Shown in pieces: positions 8,050 through 17,465 of a DNA stretch of 64,000 nucleotides (the first letter of the stretch is position 1; every line of letters begins with the position of its first letter). This DNA is from Selenomonadaceae bacterium (GTDB lineage Bacteria > Bacillota > Negativicutes > Selenomonadales > Selenomonadaceae), in NCBI GenBank assembly GCA_024698045.1, contig JAILRS010000018.1:124001-188000 (forward strand), written 5' to 3'. The position numbers and the translations under genes were made by a program. The notes under the pieces are model-generated. The model searched no databases and was not told where the DNA came from. It saw only the letters and a program-made list of their open reading frames with translations.

Positions 8050-8653
8050 GATTACGCCCTCCGATTCCGCCGATTACTATGCTTACCGTTTTATCAAGTT
8101 CCGTCAAATTTTCGTCGAGTTTCTGCGCAAAGTAGGTATGGACAATAAGCGCGACGATTGCCACACATAATCCGGTCGCCGTAGCTATTAACGCTTCGCC
8201 GATGCCGCCCGTTATCGCAAGTGGTTGTCCTGCCTGTACGCTGAAGATGTTAAAGGAATCAATCATGCCGGAGATGGTACCCAATAAACCGAGTAGCGGA
8301 GCAAGAGTGACAATCATCGACAGGTAATTCAATCGCGCCCGTAATTTCATTGCCTCTTCGTCGTAAGCGATATTCAAAGCGGTTTGGATATCTTCGCCGT
8401 GAACGGCGGCACGAACTCCGGCAACAGCTACGAGACCAACGCAAGATTTTTCGGCGGCACAGTAATTCAAAACTTCTTCGGCGCGTTGACTTTTTAATCG
8501 CCCTCTCAAGCCCGAAAGAAAAGTTTGACTGTCGTGAGATGCATAGCTGTAAAATCTGAAACGTTCAATAGCAATGGCGACGACCGCAATCGAACCGATT
8601 AACAGCAAATACATAACCGCGCCGCCTCGGGCGAAAAGTTCCGTTACTTCCAA
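8036..8653 (-). CDS. exbB: MotA/TolQ/ExbB-family proton channel, 205 aa
   Basis: Three predicted membrane segments: GGAVMYLLLIGSIAVVAIAI (about 10-29), one around 105-130 (SMIVTLAPLLGLLGTISGMI) and one around 150-175 (ALIATATGLCVAIVALIVHT). The LAPLLGLLGTISGMI stretch is the ExbB/TolQ signature. It starts at TTG 8653, eight bases behind AGGAGG. It forms the channel with the downstream ExbD-like protein and is 12 bp downstream of smpB on the same strand, so a three-gene transcript is possible. Presence of this pair supports a double-membrane cell. Confidence 0.92.
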   Translation of the reverse strand: MEVTELFARGGAVMYLLLIGSIAVVAIAIERFRFYSYASHDSQTFLSGLRGRLKSQRAEEVLNYCAAEKSCVGLVAVAGVRAAVHGEDIQTALNIAYDEEAMKLRARLNYLSMIVTLAPLLGLLGTISGMIDSFNIFSVQAGQPLAITGGIGEALIATATGLCVAIVALIVHTYFAQKLDENLTELDKTVSIVIGGIGGRNHETP

Positions 8654-8665
8654 AAAAAATCCTCC

Positions 8666-9130
8666 TCAGCGTGTACGCTCTTTCATTGCTCTTTCGATAT
8701 CTCTTTGTGCGCTCTTCTCGTGCAATGCCGCGCGTTTATCGTAATTATGTTTACCGCTTGCCAGTGCCAATTCCAATTTGGCGCGTCCTTGTTTGAAGTA
8801 AATCTTCAGCGGTACGAGTGTGAAACCTTTTTCGCGTGTCTTACCAAACAATTTGAGTATTTCGCGCTTATGCAGAAGTAACCGCCTACGCCGTAAAGGA
8901 TCGTGATTAAAAATATTTCCCTGTTCGTACGGACTAATGTGTAGATGTTCGACAAAAATTTCGCCGTCCTTTACTTCGGCGTAACTGTCGCGCAAATTTG
9001 CCTTACCTGCACGCAAACTCTTTACCTCGGTGCCTTGCAATTCTATTCCTGCCTCGTACGTTTCATGAATGAAATAATCATGCCGTGCCTTACGATTTTC
9101 GCATGCTACTTTTATTCCTTCGCTCTTCAA
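8666..9130 (-). CDS. smpB: SsrA-binding protein SmpB, 154 aa
   Basis: The tmRNA partner in trans-translation. The family core is clear: [20 protein letters not shown], the [14 protein letters not shown] motif, [21 protein letters not shown] and the basic C-terminal tail rich in Lys/Arg that enters the ribosome. I prefer the TTG at 9130 (GGAG eight bases upstream, giving [12 protein letters not shown]) over the in-frame GTG at 9139, which overlaps the binding site. No tmRNA gene (ssrA) or rnr was seen next to it, although these are common neighbours. Confidence 0.96.
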   Translation of the reverse strand: MKSEGIKVACENRKARHDYFIHETYEAGIELQGTEVKSLRAGKANLRDSYAEVKDGEIFVEHLHISPYEQGNIFNHDPLRRRRLLLHKREILKLFGKTREKGFTLVPLKIYFKQGRAKLELALASGKHNYDKRAALHEKSAQRDIERAMKERTR

Positions 9131-9240
9131 TGTTATCACTCCTCGCGAAATTTATAACATATAACCCGGGCAGAATCAATGAAGTTGAAATACCGCCGTC
9201 ACTGAAATATAATTCGAGTAAAAAAGACGGAGGCTAAGCA

Positions 9241-11337
9241 GTGAGTTATAAAGAATTTGACTTGAGCGATAACGTAATGTATGTCAAGGGGGTAGGTGCG
9301 AAAAGAGCGAAGTCACTAGAGAAATTGAATATCTTCACGAAATATGATTTGCTGACACATTATCCGCGGACATACGAGAATCATACCTCGCTGACGAAGA
9401 TAGGAGATATAGTAATCGGTGAGACGGTATTACTTGTGGGGAAAATATACGGATTGACGGGACGAGATACGGCACGGGGTTTGAAAATAATCACGGCGGT
9501 ACTCTACGACGATACGGGCGAAGTACAGTTGACATGGTTTAACAAAGAATATCTGTTGAATAAATTACGGGACGGCATGCGGCTGTTGGTAATAGGTAAG
9601 GCGAAGGAAGATATATGGTCGCCAATCGGTTTATCGGTCAATCAGATACAAAATTTTACGATATTGGATGAGCATGAAGAACCGCCGTTGGGAGTAACTC
9701 CGATATATTCGTCGACGGGGGCAATCAGTCAAAACATATTACGTACGGCGATAAAAAATTTATTGGATTCGATGCCGCGATTGCAGGAAATTTTACCGCA
9801 GAATATTATAGCCGAACGGGAATTGATATCGCTTGATACGGCGATGAGAAATGTACACTTCCCGAAAAATTTATCGGAATTAAATGCGGCTCGGCGACGT
9901 CTTGCCTTTGATGAACTGTTCATGATTCAATGCGGTTTGATGCTGATAAAGATGCAAACTCAGGATGAAAGATTAGGAATCAATCACGCGGAAGACGGAG
10001 CACTTGTCGAGGGTGTTCGCAGCAAATTACCGTTTGAATTGACGAAGGATCAGCAGAAAACTTTCGACGAAGTGAGTAAAGATATGCAAAGGAAAATCCC
10101 GATGCGCAGATTGATTCAAGGTGATGTAGGTTCGGGCAAAACGGTAGTGGCATTATTGGCATTGGTCAAGACGGTAGAAAACGGGTATCAAGGAGCAATG
10201 ATGGCACCGACCGAAATTTTAGCGGCACAACACTACGAAAAATTTGCGGCATTGCTGACGTCATTAGGGATTCGAGTAGGTTTACTTACCGCCAAAGTTA
10301 CACGCTCAACGAAGATGCGCGAAGAAATTTATCGAAAGATATCTGCGCAGGAGATAGATATAGTAATAGGTACACACGCGCTGATTCAGGAGGGAGTAAG
10401 CTTCGCGAAATTAGGGCTTGTAGTCACGGACGAACAACATCGATTCGGAGTGGCGCAACGTTCAACATTGGAGAAGAAATCAAATCTGATGCCGGATATG
10501 TTGGTAATGACGGCGACACCGATACCGCGCACAATGACTTTGACAGTCTACGGCGATTTAGATGTCTCGCTGATAAAGGAGATGCCACCGGGTCGCAAGC
10601 CGATAAAAACAAAAGCAGTGAATATGGACGCCCGTGATAAAGTATACGAATTTGTCCGTAGCGAAGTATTATCGGGACGACAAGCATATATAGTGTGTCC
10701 GCTGATAGAGCGCAGTGAATCAAATAGGCTGTCGGATATAGAACCGGCAGTAGAAGTATTTGATATGTTAAGCAACGGGATTTTGCGAGATATACAATGC
10801 GGACTGTTACACGGGAGAATGAAGCCGCGCGAAAAAGAAACAATCATGGAAGAATTCCGCGACGGGAAAATAAAAGTATTGGTAGCGACAACGGTAATAG
10901 AAGTAGGAGTTGATGTACCGAATGCAACAGTAATGGTAGTGGAACATGCCGAACGATTTGGCTTGGCGCAACTGCATCAATTGCGAGGACGTGTCGGGCG
11001 CGGTGCGGATAAATCTTTTTGCCTACTGATTTCGGATGGTAAGGCAAGTGACGGCAATGAGCGAATGAAAATTTTAGAGTCTACGAACGACGGATTTAAA
11101 TTAGCGGAATACGATTTGAAGATGCGTGGGGCAGGACAATTCTTCGGGGAGGCACAGCATGGTTTGCCCGATTTGAAGATAGCCGATGTCTTTCGCGATG
11201 TGGATACTTTACTGCAAGCACGCGACGCCGCCGAAAAATTTATTAACGACGAAAAGAATTTGAATTACTTCGCAAACATGAGGAAGAATTTGGCGATAGC
11301 GTACGGCGATAAATTCAAACGGATAACGGAAGCGTAA
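9241..11337 (+). CDS. recG: ATP-dependent DNA helicase RecG, 698 aa
   Basis: Remodels stalled replication forks and Holliday junctions. An N-terminal wedge/OB region (about 1-170, beginning [18 protein letters not shown]) precedes the two RecA-like domains: Walker [13 protein letters not shown] (about 297), the DEQH box in [22 protein letters not shown], and the C-terminal motifs [15 protein letters not shown] and QLRGRVGRG. Length is normal. Start is GTG 9241 with GGAGG nine bases upstream. Monocistronic as far as seen; divergent from smpB, convergent with the phosphatase operon, and no strong terminator is visible in the 42-bp gap. Confidence 0.97.
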   Translation: MSYKEFDLSDNVMYVKGVGAKRAKSLEKLNIFTKYDLLTHYPRTYENHTSLTKIGDIVIGETVLLVGKIYGLTGRDTARGLKIITAVLYDDTGEVQLTWFNKEYLLNKLRDGMRLLVIGKAKEDIWSPIGLSVNQIQNFTILDEHEEPPLGVTPIYSSTGAISQNILRTAIKNLLDSMPRLQEILPQNIIAERELISLDTAMRNVHFPKNLSELNAARRRLAFDELFMIQCGLMLIKMQTQDERLGINHAEDGALVEGVRSKLPFELTKDQQKTFDEVSKDMQRKIPMRRLIQGDVGSGKTVVALLALVKTVENGYQGAMMAPTEILAAQHYEKFAALLTSLGIRVGLLTAKVTRSTKMREEIYRKISAQEIDIVIGTHALIQEGVSFAKLGLVVTDEQHRFGVAQRSTLEKKSNLMPDMLVMTATPIPRTMTLTVYGDLDVSLIKEMPPGRKPIKTKAVNMDARDKVYEFVRSEVLSGRQAYIVCPLIERSESNRLSDIEPAVEVFDMLSNGILRDIQCGLLHGRMKPREKETIMEEFRDGKIKVLVATTVIEVGVDVPNATVMVVEHAERFGLAQLHQLRGRVGRGADKSFCLLISDGKASDGNERMKILESTNDGFKLAEYDLKMRGAGQFFGEAQHGLPDLKIADVFRDVDTLLQARDAAEKFINDEKNLNYFANMRKNLAIAYGDKFKRITEA

Positions 11338-11379
11338 TGAATTACCGGGTATTTTTGTTTCGGAGATTAAATTTTGTCG

Positions 11380-12270
11380 TCAAAGGGGCTTGTTTTTTTC
11401 GTTGTCGTACTTCTGTTTGGTTTCCGCGCTGATTCCCTTCGACAAAAACTCTTTGAAAAATTGAGCGCGTTGATTGGGCGTCATCGTCAAATAGTCTTTG
11501 GATAAAGCCGAAACCCATGAACCATATGCAGGATTCGGGAAAATGATATAGCGCGTACCGAAATCTTTCTTCGCCGAATCAATGATGTCACTACGTTCGT
11601 CAAGACTTTTGCCTTTCGTCTTCAAAGGGAAATCGCCCACATTATCGCCCATGTAAACGACTACATCATATTTTTTGGCAATCTTATCAAAACGCGGTTG
11701 TTTATCGCTGACTTTCAAATCATCCATCATCAATACATGTTTAGCGTCGACCGACGGGAAATTTAAAGCCTTGAGATTGTTCATTGTCTGCTCGTAATTC
11801 ATTGCGCTGTATCGATTGGTAACGTAGAAAATAGCAACACCGCGCTTTTCGACAGCCCGAAGAAAATCAAGAGCTCCCGGCATTGCTTCCGATATTTCTG
11901 CGTGCACGGAATTACGCCACCACAAAGGAGTAAAAGCCCCGTTACCTTCGGCAGTACTCAACGCCATTGCGGCAGTGTTATCGGTAACGGTCTCATCACA
12001 ATCCAAAACTATCGCCAAAGGTTTTTTCTTACGTTTCTTATCGGCTATAGCTTTATCGACTTGAGCCAATGCCGCGTTATAAGCTTGATAGCAAAGAGCC
12101 CTATATTCTGCCGCCGTCCTCATCCATAGCAACGCCATCATTTCGGCATCCGCTAACTGTTGATTAGATATTGCCTGTTGTTCCTGTGGAATTGTTTCGG
12201 CTTCAACTCCTGCGCAGGTTGCGCAACTGCTTATTGCCGCTGCTATGCATATAACTTTCTTCCAATTCAT
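11380..12270 (-). CDS. 5'-nucleotidase / acid phosphatase, lipoprotein e(P4) family, 296 aa
   Basis: A secreted HAD-superfamily class C acid phosphatase that dephosphorylates nucleotides and other small phosphates outside the inner membrane. The N-terminus has a hydrophobic signal with a plausible lipobox ISSC (Cys16), followed by a helical stretch. Catalytic motif LDCDETVTDNTA (about 95-106), then YVTNRYSAMNYEQT, the lysine region and VVYMGDNVGDFP match the family. It is the last gene of the operon ROK kinase-metN-metI-P1 peptidase, 12 bp after the peptidase. Lipid attachment is inferred, as a second cysteine (Cys19) follows closely. Confidence 0.88.
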   Translation of the reverse strand: MNWKKVICIAAAISSCATCAGVEAETIPQEQQAISNQQLADAEMMALLWMRTAAEYRALCYQAYNAALAQVDKAIADKKRKKKPLAIVLDCDETVTDNTAAMALSTAEGNGAFTPLWWRNSVHAEISEAMPGALDFLRAVEKRGVAIFYVTNRYSAMNYEQTMNNLKALNFPSVDAKHVLMMDDLKVSDKQPRFDKIAKKYDVVVYMGDNVGDFPLKTKGKSLDERSDIIDSAKKDFGTRYIIFPNPAYGSWVSALSKDYLTMTPNQRAQFFKEFLSKGISAETKQKYDNEKNKPL

Positions 12271-12282
12271 TTTCTACACTCC

Positions 12283-13254
12283 TTATGATTTTTGACTGTT
12301 GATATTTCCGAGATATTCGCCGTCAATGATTCGCGAGTATTCGACAGCATTTTTGATAGCCTTCGCCAAAACTTCGGCGGCAAGAGTTCCAATCATATTG
12401 ACATCGGCGTTAATCAAATTACCGCAAGACGAGGCGTAAACGGTATCGCCGTCCGCCAAAGTACCCACGGGATTAATACATCTTGCGTAGGCATTTGTAG
12501 CTTGTTCGGCGATTCTGGTCAATTGTGCCTTATCAAAATTGCCGTTGGTGACAATTGCTCCGATAGTCGTATTGGTACGTGACAACAAATCTTTTTCTTC
12601 GGATATACGATAGAGTTCGTGTGAGCTGTCGATAAAATCGGTACGGTTTTCGTTCATAAGACCGGCAATCTTTTTCCCGTCGGAATAAATATCGCCCAAG
12701 GCATTGACGACGACAACGGCACCGACTTTCAATTTACCGACCTGTACGGCGTAATAACCTATGCCGCTTTTCTGAGCTTGTTTCATACCTAAAATTTTCC
12801 CGACTGTTGCGCCCGTACCTGCGCCTATCGAGCCGTTGACGGGATTATTTCCGCTCAAGGCATTTTGACAGGCTTTATATCCCATATCGCTTGTCGGTCT
12901 AATCATTGCCGAACCGTAAGACAAATCATAGATACAACTTTGCACGACCAACGGGACTAATGCGAAACTTGTATCGTAACCGATTTGATTATCCTCAAGG
13001 CATTTCATTACACCGTCGGCGGCCGCCAATCCGTAAGCACTGCCGCCCGAAAATACTATTGCGTGTATGCCGATATTTTCCTTCGTGGGATTTAATACGG
13101 GCGTCTCTCTTGATGCAGGTGCTCCGCCGCTGATATTAACGCCCGTCTTCGCTCCGTCCTTGAAACACAAAACCGTAACACCTGTCTTGCCTTCATTACT
13201 TTGGGCATTGCCGACCGTTACGCCCTCAATTTCTGCGAAAGATATTTCCTTCAT
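12283..13254 (-). CDS. P1-family (DmpA-like) peptidase, 323 aa
   Basis: A member of the N-terminal-nucleophile aminopeptidase family P1, which mature by self-cleavage within a Gly-Ser/Thr-rich segment. Family marks are GVTVGNAQ, GVNISGGAPASRET, IVFSGGSAYGLAAADG and the putative nucleophile region NGSIGAGTGATVGK, followed by VGAVVVVNALGD. No signal peptide, so cytoplasmic. It lies 15 bp downstream of metI and 12 bp upstream of the acid phosphatase. The operon suggests it releases amino acids from small peptides, but the substrate is not known. Confidence 0.88.
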   Translation of the reverse strand: MKEISFAEIEGVTVGNAQSNEGKTGVTVLCFKDGAKTGVNISGGAPASRETPVLNPTKENIGIHAIVFSGGSAYGLAAADGVMKCLEDNQIGYDTSFALVPLVVQSCIYDLSYGSAMIRPTSDMGYKACQNALSGNNPVNGSIGAGTGATVGKILGMKQAQKSGIGYYAVQVGKLKVGAVVVVNALGDIYSDGKKIAGLMNENRTDFIDSSHELYRISEEKDLLSRTNTTIGAIVTNGNFDKAQLTRIAEQATNAYARCINPVGTLADGDTVYASSCGNLINADVNMIGTLAAEVLAKAIKNAVEYSRIIDGEYLGNINSQKS

Positions 13255-13269
13255 GATTTGATAATCTCC

Positions 13270-13923
13270 TTAGCGTTTATCAAGACGTTTGGCGATAGTA
13301 TTGCCGACGAATTGAACGAGTTGCACAAGAACGATAAGCACTACAACGGTAGCCAACATGACTTCGGGTCTGAAACGTTGATAACCGTAACGAATAGCCA
13401 AATCGCCCAGACCACCGCCGCCGATTGCTCCTGCCATTGCCGATTCTCCTACGAGTGCAATTATTACCGTCGTGAGCTGTGACACGATACCCGGCATTGC
13501 TTCCGGTAACAAAACTTTGCTGATGATTTGGAAGGGAGTTGCGCCCATTGCCTGCGCAGCCTCTATCAAACCTGCGGGCACTTCCTTTAACGACGTTTCA
13601 ACCTGTCGCCCGATAAACGGAATTGACGCGATAACCAGCGGCACTATTGCGGCTGTCGTCCCGATTGCACTGCCTACTATTAATCGCGTTAACGGAATTA
13701 TTGCCACCATCAGAATGATGAAGGGAATCGAGCGAAGTGCATTTACTACAGATCCCACCGTTTGATTTAAAATGACGTTCTCTAAAATTTGTCCTTTGGC
13801 GGTAATACGGAGTAAGACGCCCAAAGGTATTCCGATTATCGAGGCTATTACCATTGACACGATAACCATGTAAACAGTTTCGCCCAGTGCCTTAGTCAAC
13901 AGCGGCAAAATTTCTTCTGACAT
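13270..13923 (-). CDS. metI: Methionine ABC transporter permease MetI, 217 aa
   Basis: An inner-membrane permease with five predicted membrane helices, the first at about 15-38 (TVYMVIVSMVIASIIGIPLG). The EAA-type loop for ATPase contact is EAAQAMGATPFQIISKVLLP. The NALRSIPFIILMVAIIPLTR segment is typical of MetI. I chose the ATG at 13923 with AGAGGTGAT upstream, rather than an in-frame TTG six bases earlier. It overlaps the end of metN by 32 bp. The substrate-binding lipoprotein MetQ is not adjacent. Confidence 0.95.
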   Translation of the reverse strand: MSEEILPLLTKALGETVYMVIVSMVIASIIGIPLGVLLRITAKGQILENVILNQTVGSVVNALRSIPFIILMVAIIPLTRLIVGSAIGTTAAIVPLVIASIPFIGRQVETSLKEVPAGLIEAAQAMGATPFQIISKVLLPEAMPGIVSQLTTVIIALVGESAMAGAIGGGGLGDLAIRYGYQRFRPEVMLATVVVLIVLVQLVQFVGNTIAKRLDKR

Positions 13924-14953
13924 AACCAATCACCTCTACTTTAACGTCTTGACCGTTAAGAAAATCTTGTGCGGCTCTGATAGCCTCGTCACTGCCGCTT
14001 AAACCGATAATAAATCGCCCGAAAGGTACGCCGTGAATTTCATCGAGATTGCCGAATAACATAGTGCATTCGATACCGCTACAGCTGCGAATCATTTGAG
14101 CGAGTACGGGATAATCGGCAGTTTCGCCCAGGAAAGTTAACCGCAGTAAAAGTAAAGAGTCGGGCGTCCTGTCCTGTGATATTTCGTTACCGCGGAAAGC
14201 TACGGGCAAATCGTTTGAAAGAAGTACGCTGATAAATTCTTTGGTAATAGGATGTTGCGGATTTGTGAAGACATCCAAGACACTGCCGCGTTCTGCAATT
14301 ACTCCGTCGCTTATGACTGCAACTTTATCGCATAAATCTTTGATGACTTGCATTTCGTGAGTTATGACCACTACGGTTAATGACAAAGTTTCATTGATGG
14401 TATGAATCAAATCCAAAATTGATTTGGTAGTTTGGGGATCTAATGCACTTGTCGCCTCGTCGCATAATAAAATTTTCGGCTTGTTCGCCAAGGCTCTTGC
14501 GATGCCCACACGTTGTTTTTGTCCGCCGCTCAATTGTGCCGGATATTGTTTAGCCTTATCGGTTAATCCCGTCAATTCGAGTAGGGGAGTAACTTTTTTC
14601 TTGATATCGGTATCGTTCATGCCCGAAAGTTTCAGCGGAAAAGCAATATTATCGTAGACTGTGGCGGAGCTTAACAAGTTAAAATGTTGGAAAATCATGC
14701 CGATAGATTTACGGGCTTGACGCAATTCGCTTTCGGTTAATTTGGTCATGTCTTGCCCGTCGACAATGACAGTGCCTGCGGTAGGGCGTTCGAGCATATT
14801 GATACAGCGTACGAGAGTAGATTTACCTGCGCCGCTCAAGCCGATTATCCCGTAAATTTCGCCGCGTGCTATTTCCAAATCGATTCCCTTGAGCGCGTGT
14901 ACTTTGCCCGAAGGACTGTCGTAAACTTTTTCAATGCCGATTAACTTTATCAA
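13892..14953 (-). CDS. metN: Methionine ABC transporter ATP-binding protein MetN, 353 aa
   Basis: ATPase of the D/L-methionine importer. Walker A GLSGAGKSTLVRC (about 39-50), signature LSGGQKQRVGIARAL, Walker B ILLCDEATSALDP and the H-loop VITHEM are intact. The C-terminal NIL domain (about 265-350), which binds methionine and inhibits transport, is present. It starts at TTG 14953 behind GGAGGGG, and overlaps the preceding ROK kinase gene by 23 bp. No SAM riboswitch or T-box precedes it because the kinase gene comes first. Confidence 0.96.
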   Translation of the reverse strand: MIKLIGIEKVYDSPSGKVHALKGIDLEIARGEIYGIIGLSGAGKSTLVRCINMLERPTAGTVIVDGQDMTKLTESELRQARKSIGMIFQHFNLLSSATVYDNIAFPLKLSGMNDTDIKKKVTPLLELTGLTDKAKQYPAQLSGGQKQRVGIARALANKPKILLCDEATSALDPQTTKSILDLIHTINETLSLTVVVITHEMQVIKDLCDKVAVISDGVIAERGSVLDVFTNPQHPITKEFISVLLSNDLPVAFRGNEISQDRTPDSLLLLRLTFLGETADYPVLAQMIRSCSGIECTMLFGNLDEIHGVPFGRFIIGLSGSDEAIRAAQDFLNGQDVKVEVIGYVRRNFAAVD

Positions 14954-15848
14954 TCAAATCCCCTCCGGTGATAAGGTAATGACAGAATGCGCCGAAAAGA
15001 TTGGCGTCGTTAAGATAGTGACAGGGAACGATATCGGGACGCGGCAGATATTTCGGAGCTTTGTCATATAAATTGTTTACTTCGTATTTTATGGCGTCGA
15101 TAAAAGATTTACGGGCACTGATACCGCCGCCGATTGCGAATCTTGCGGGATCGAATAACATTTGCAGGTTGAAAATTTTAACGGCAATGGCATGAGCGAA
15201 ACGATGTAAAGCCGCAGTCAATTTTTCGTCGCCGCGCTCAATCAAATCGAAAATCATTTCGCCGTTGACTTGTTGCTTTAAAATTTCTGCGCAGGTTTTT
15301 TGAAAAGCAAGGGCACTGATATCCCTTGAGTAGAAATTTTTTCCGGAAGCATCGCCGTATAAATCTTTCAGAGTAAAAGAAACTTCGCAGGAGAAATTGT
15401 GAGCACCGTGATAAATTTTTTTGTCGAGTACGAAAGCACCGCCGACACCCGTCCCGAAGACCAAGACAAAACCTTCCTTAACGTCCTTGAGTGAACCCGA
15501 AACGGCTTCAGCCAATGCCGCACAATTCGCGTCGTTTTCTATGGTAACGGGTACACCGCAAAGTTTTTGTAAATCCTCGACGATATTTGAATTATTGTTA
15601 CAAGGCAGAGCATCCGATGAAATCCAAATACCTTTTTGGACGTCAATCATACCTGGCAAAGATAATCCGATTCCCTCAATGTCGTTGCATTGATTAAAAA
15701 TTTTCACAATCCCCGATAAAAAATCTTCATGACTTTTTCGCACTGTCGGTGTTTTAGCTCGTGCGGTAATTGTAAAAGCCTCGTCGCCCGACATGACGGC
15801 GTATTTGGTGAAGGTGCCGCCGACGTCCACCGTTAGAATTTTTCTCAT
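14931..15848 (-). CDS. ROK-family sugar kinase-like protein, 305 aa
   Basis: An actin-fold kinase of the ROK family: phosphate-binding DVGGTFTKYAV (about 7-17), substrate/catalytic ENDANCAALAEA, and phosphate 2 FGTGVGGAFVLD. The zinc motif typical of ROK glucokinases (CxCGxxGCxE) is missing; at that place is the sequence SCEVSFTLKDLYG, so this is a zinc-less subgroup. The ATG at 15848 has AGGAG nine bases upstream. It is first in the operon with metN, metI, the P1 peptidase and the phosphatase, an unusual pairing. Substrate unknown; sugar or amino sugar is inferred. Confidence 0.85.
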   Translation of the reverse strand: MRKILTVDVGGTFTKYAVMSGDEAFTITARAKTPTVRKSHEDFLSGIVKIFNQCNDIEGIGLSLPGMIDVQKGIWISSDALPCNNNSNIVEDLQKLCGVPVTIENDANCAALAEAVSGSLKDVKEGFVLVFGTGVGGAFVLDKKIYHGAHNFSCEVSFTLKDLYGDASGKNFYSRDISALAFQKTCAEILKQQVNGEMIFDLIERGDEKLTAALHRFAHAIAVKIFNLQMLFDPARFAIGGGISARKSFIDAIKYEVNNLYDKAPKYLPRPDIVPCHYLNDANLFGAFCHYLITGGDLIDKVNRH

Positions 15849-15978
15849 AATTAATCTCCTCAAAATTTAGAGTTATAACAATCGAAGTCAACGATAAATT
15901 AATCTTAAAGCGTTTGTCAACATGGCAACAAATATTTTGGCATATATGGATTTTCTGCGCCGCAACTTGTTTTTAATA

Positions 15979-16007
15979 TTGCGCCGAAAAAATATGCGTG
16001 TTAGAAT
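15979..16007 (+). promoter_or_regulatory. Promoter of the LCP-yrbL-ndk operon
   Basis: TTGCGC (15979-15984), 17 bp, TAGAAT (16002-16007). Predicted start near 16014, which excludes upstream in-frame start codons of the LCP gene and supports TTG 16040. Confidence 0.5.
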
Positions 16008-16039
16008 GGTTAACCGAAAAACATCAAGAAGGTGTTGCC

Positions 16040-17461
16040 TTGGAATCAAACAATGATACGAATAAACCGAAGAAAAATCGCGGTTGCCTGTCGATAATTT
16101 TCGTCCTGTTGTGTTTCATAGGTTCGGCGGCGGCCGGTGCGTTACTTGCCTCCTCGGATATATTTTCCGATAAACCGCCGCGGCATGTGATAGACAGTAG
16201 CTATGACGACGATAATAACGAAGTAGAATTATTGAGGGCGACGGATAAAGTAACGGTAATGTTGATGGGCGTAGACAGACGTGAAGATGATGTAGGTCGA
16301 TCGGATACATTGATGATAGCGACGATAGACCCGAATACAGATCAAGCGACATTGTTATCGATACCGCGCGACACAAGAGTAAAATTGCGCGGCAGAGGCT
16401 ACGACAAAATCAATGCGGCATATGCTTACGGCGGAGTAGATTTGGCAGAGAATACCGTAGAAAATTTTTTGGGCATTGATATAGATCACTACGTAACGAT
16501 AGACACAAACAGTTTCGTTAAGATAATCGACGCAATCGGCGGAGTAGATATTCAAGTAGAAAAAAGGATGTACTATGAAGATCCGTGGGATGATGACGGC
16601 GGACTTGTTATCAATCTCTTTCCGGGCAAACAGCATATGGACGGGAAGACGGCAGTAACATATGTGCGCTATCGTGATTCGGAAGGAGATATCGGGCGCG
16701 TACACAGACAGCAGGCATTTATGACGGCATGTATGGATAAAGTAACATCGCCCGAGATAGTGACACGAATACCGTTGATAGCGCGTGAGATAATGGACGC
16801 GATAGAAACAGATATGTCATTGCGGCAGATATTGGAGATAGCCGGATCTCTCAGGGAAGCCGCCGCCAATGGTCTTGATACCGAAATGGTGCCGGGCTAT
16901 CCGCTCTACATTGACGATATCAGTTATTGGATTCCCGATGTGGAGCAGATGAGAATATCTGTAGCCGATGCGCTCGGAGTAAAAGTAGACCCGGATTTGC
17001 GTAAAAGGTTTGAACGTGATGCGAAGGAGTATAGAGAATCAATTCCGTCACATGCGCGTGATGTACCCGAAGGAGCGGATAATATCGGCAATCCCGTACG
17101 CACTGACGAAAGAAAGCATCATGATTCGGAACGTGATAAGAATGCGATAAATTACCGTGAAAGTTACAACGACAGTCGATTAGATAACAATCGTGAATCA
17201 ACCGACAGCCGCGATAATCGTTACGACAACCGCGAATCAATCAACAGCCGCGATAATTATTACGACAGCCGTGAATCAACCAATAGCCGCGATAATTATT
17301 ACGACAGTCGCGAATCAACCAACAGCCGCGATAATTATTACGACAGTCGCGAATCAACTAACAGTCACGATAATTATTACGACAGCCACGAATCAACTAA
17401 CAGCCGCGACTACAATTACAATGACAACAATGAGCCGATGCGCGATTCTAATATGAGGTAA
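16040..17461 (+). CDS. LytR-CpsA-Psr (LCP) family cell-wall protein with 13-aa repeat tail, 473 aa
   Basis: LCP enzymes transfer undecaprenyl-linked glycopolymers onto peptidoglycan or other acceptors outside the inner membrane. A basic N-terminus is followed by one membrane helix (about 15-37, LSIIFVLLCFIGSAAAG). The LCP domain (about 65-270) shows VTVMLMGVDRR, GRSDTLMIATID, LSIPRDTRVK, the GYDKINAAYAYGG motif and TYVRYRDSEGDIGRVHRQQ, with the Arg/Asp residues that bind the lipid pyrophosphate. The tail is Asp/Arg/Tyr/Asn-rich and ends in six 13-residue repeats. The TTG at 16040 has AGAAGG seven to nine bases upstream. yrbL-like and ndk follow. Confidence 0.92.
   Translation: MESNNDTNKPKKNRGCLSIIFVLLCFIGSAAAGALLASSDIFSDKPPRHVIDSSYDDDNNEVELLRATDKVTVMLMGVDRREDDVGRSDTLMIATIDPNTDQATLLSIPRDTRVKLRGRGYDKINAAYAYGGVDLAENTVENFLGIDIDHYVTIDTNSFVKIIDAIGGVDIQVEKRMYYEDPWDDDGGLVINLFPGKQHMDGKTAVTYVRYRDSEGDIGRVHRQQAFMTACMDKVTSPEIVTRIPLIAREIMDAIETDMSLRQILEIAGSLREAAANGLDTEMVPGYPLYIDDISYWIPDVEQMRISVADALGVKVDPDLRKRFERDAKEYRESIPSHARDVPEGADNIGNPVRTDERKHHDSERDKNAINYRESYNDSRLDNNRESTDSRDNRYDNRESINSRDNYYDSRESTNSRDNYYDSRESTNSRDNYYDSRESTNSHDNYYDSHESTNSRDYNYNDNNEPMRDSNMR
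17192..17425 (+). repeat. 39-bp tandem repeat, six copies, in the LCP gene
   Basis: Six in-frame 39-bp units encode 13-residue repeats with consensus RESTNSRDNYYDS. Inner units are nearly identical; the first and last are more diverged. This could vary in copy number by slippage or recombination without shifting frame. Confidence 0.92.
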
Positions 17462-17465
17462 TAAT

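Noticed and set aside
14954..15997. SAM riboswitch or T-box controlling metNI
   Set aside because: The ROK kinase gene occupies the space upstream of metN, and the short region before the kinase gene shows no riboswitch-like core.
17192..17425. 39-bp tandem repeats as a CRISPR or intergenic satellite
   Set aside because: They are contiguous without spacers, in frame and inside the LCP gene.
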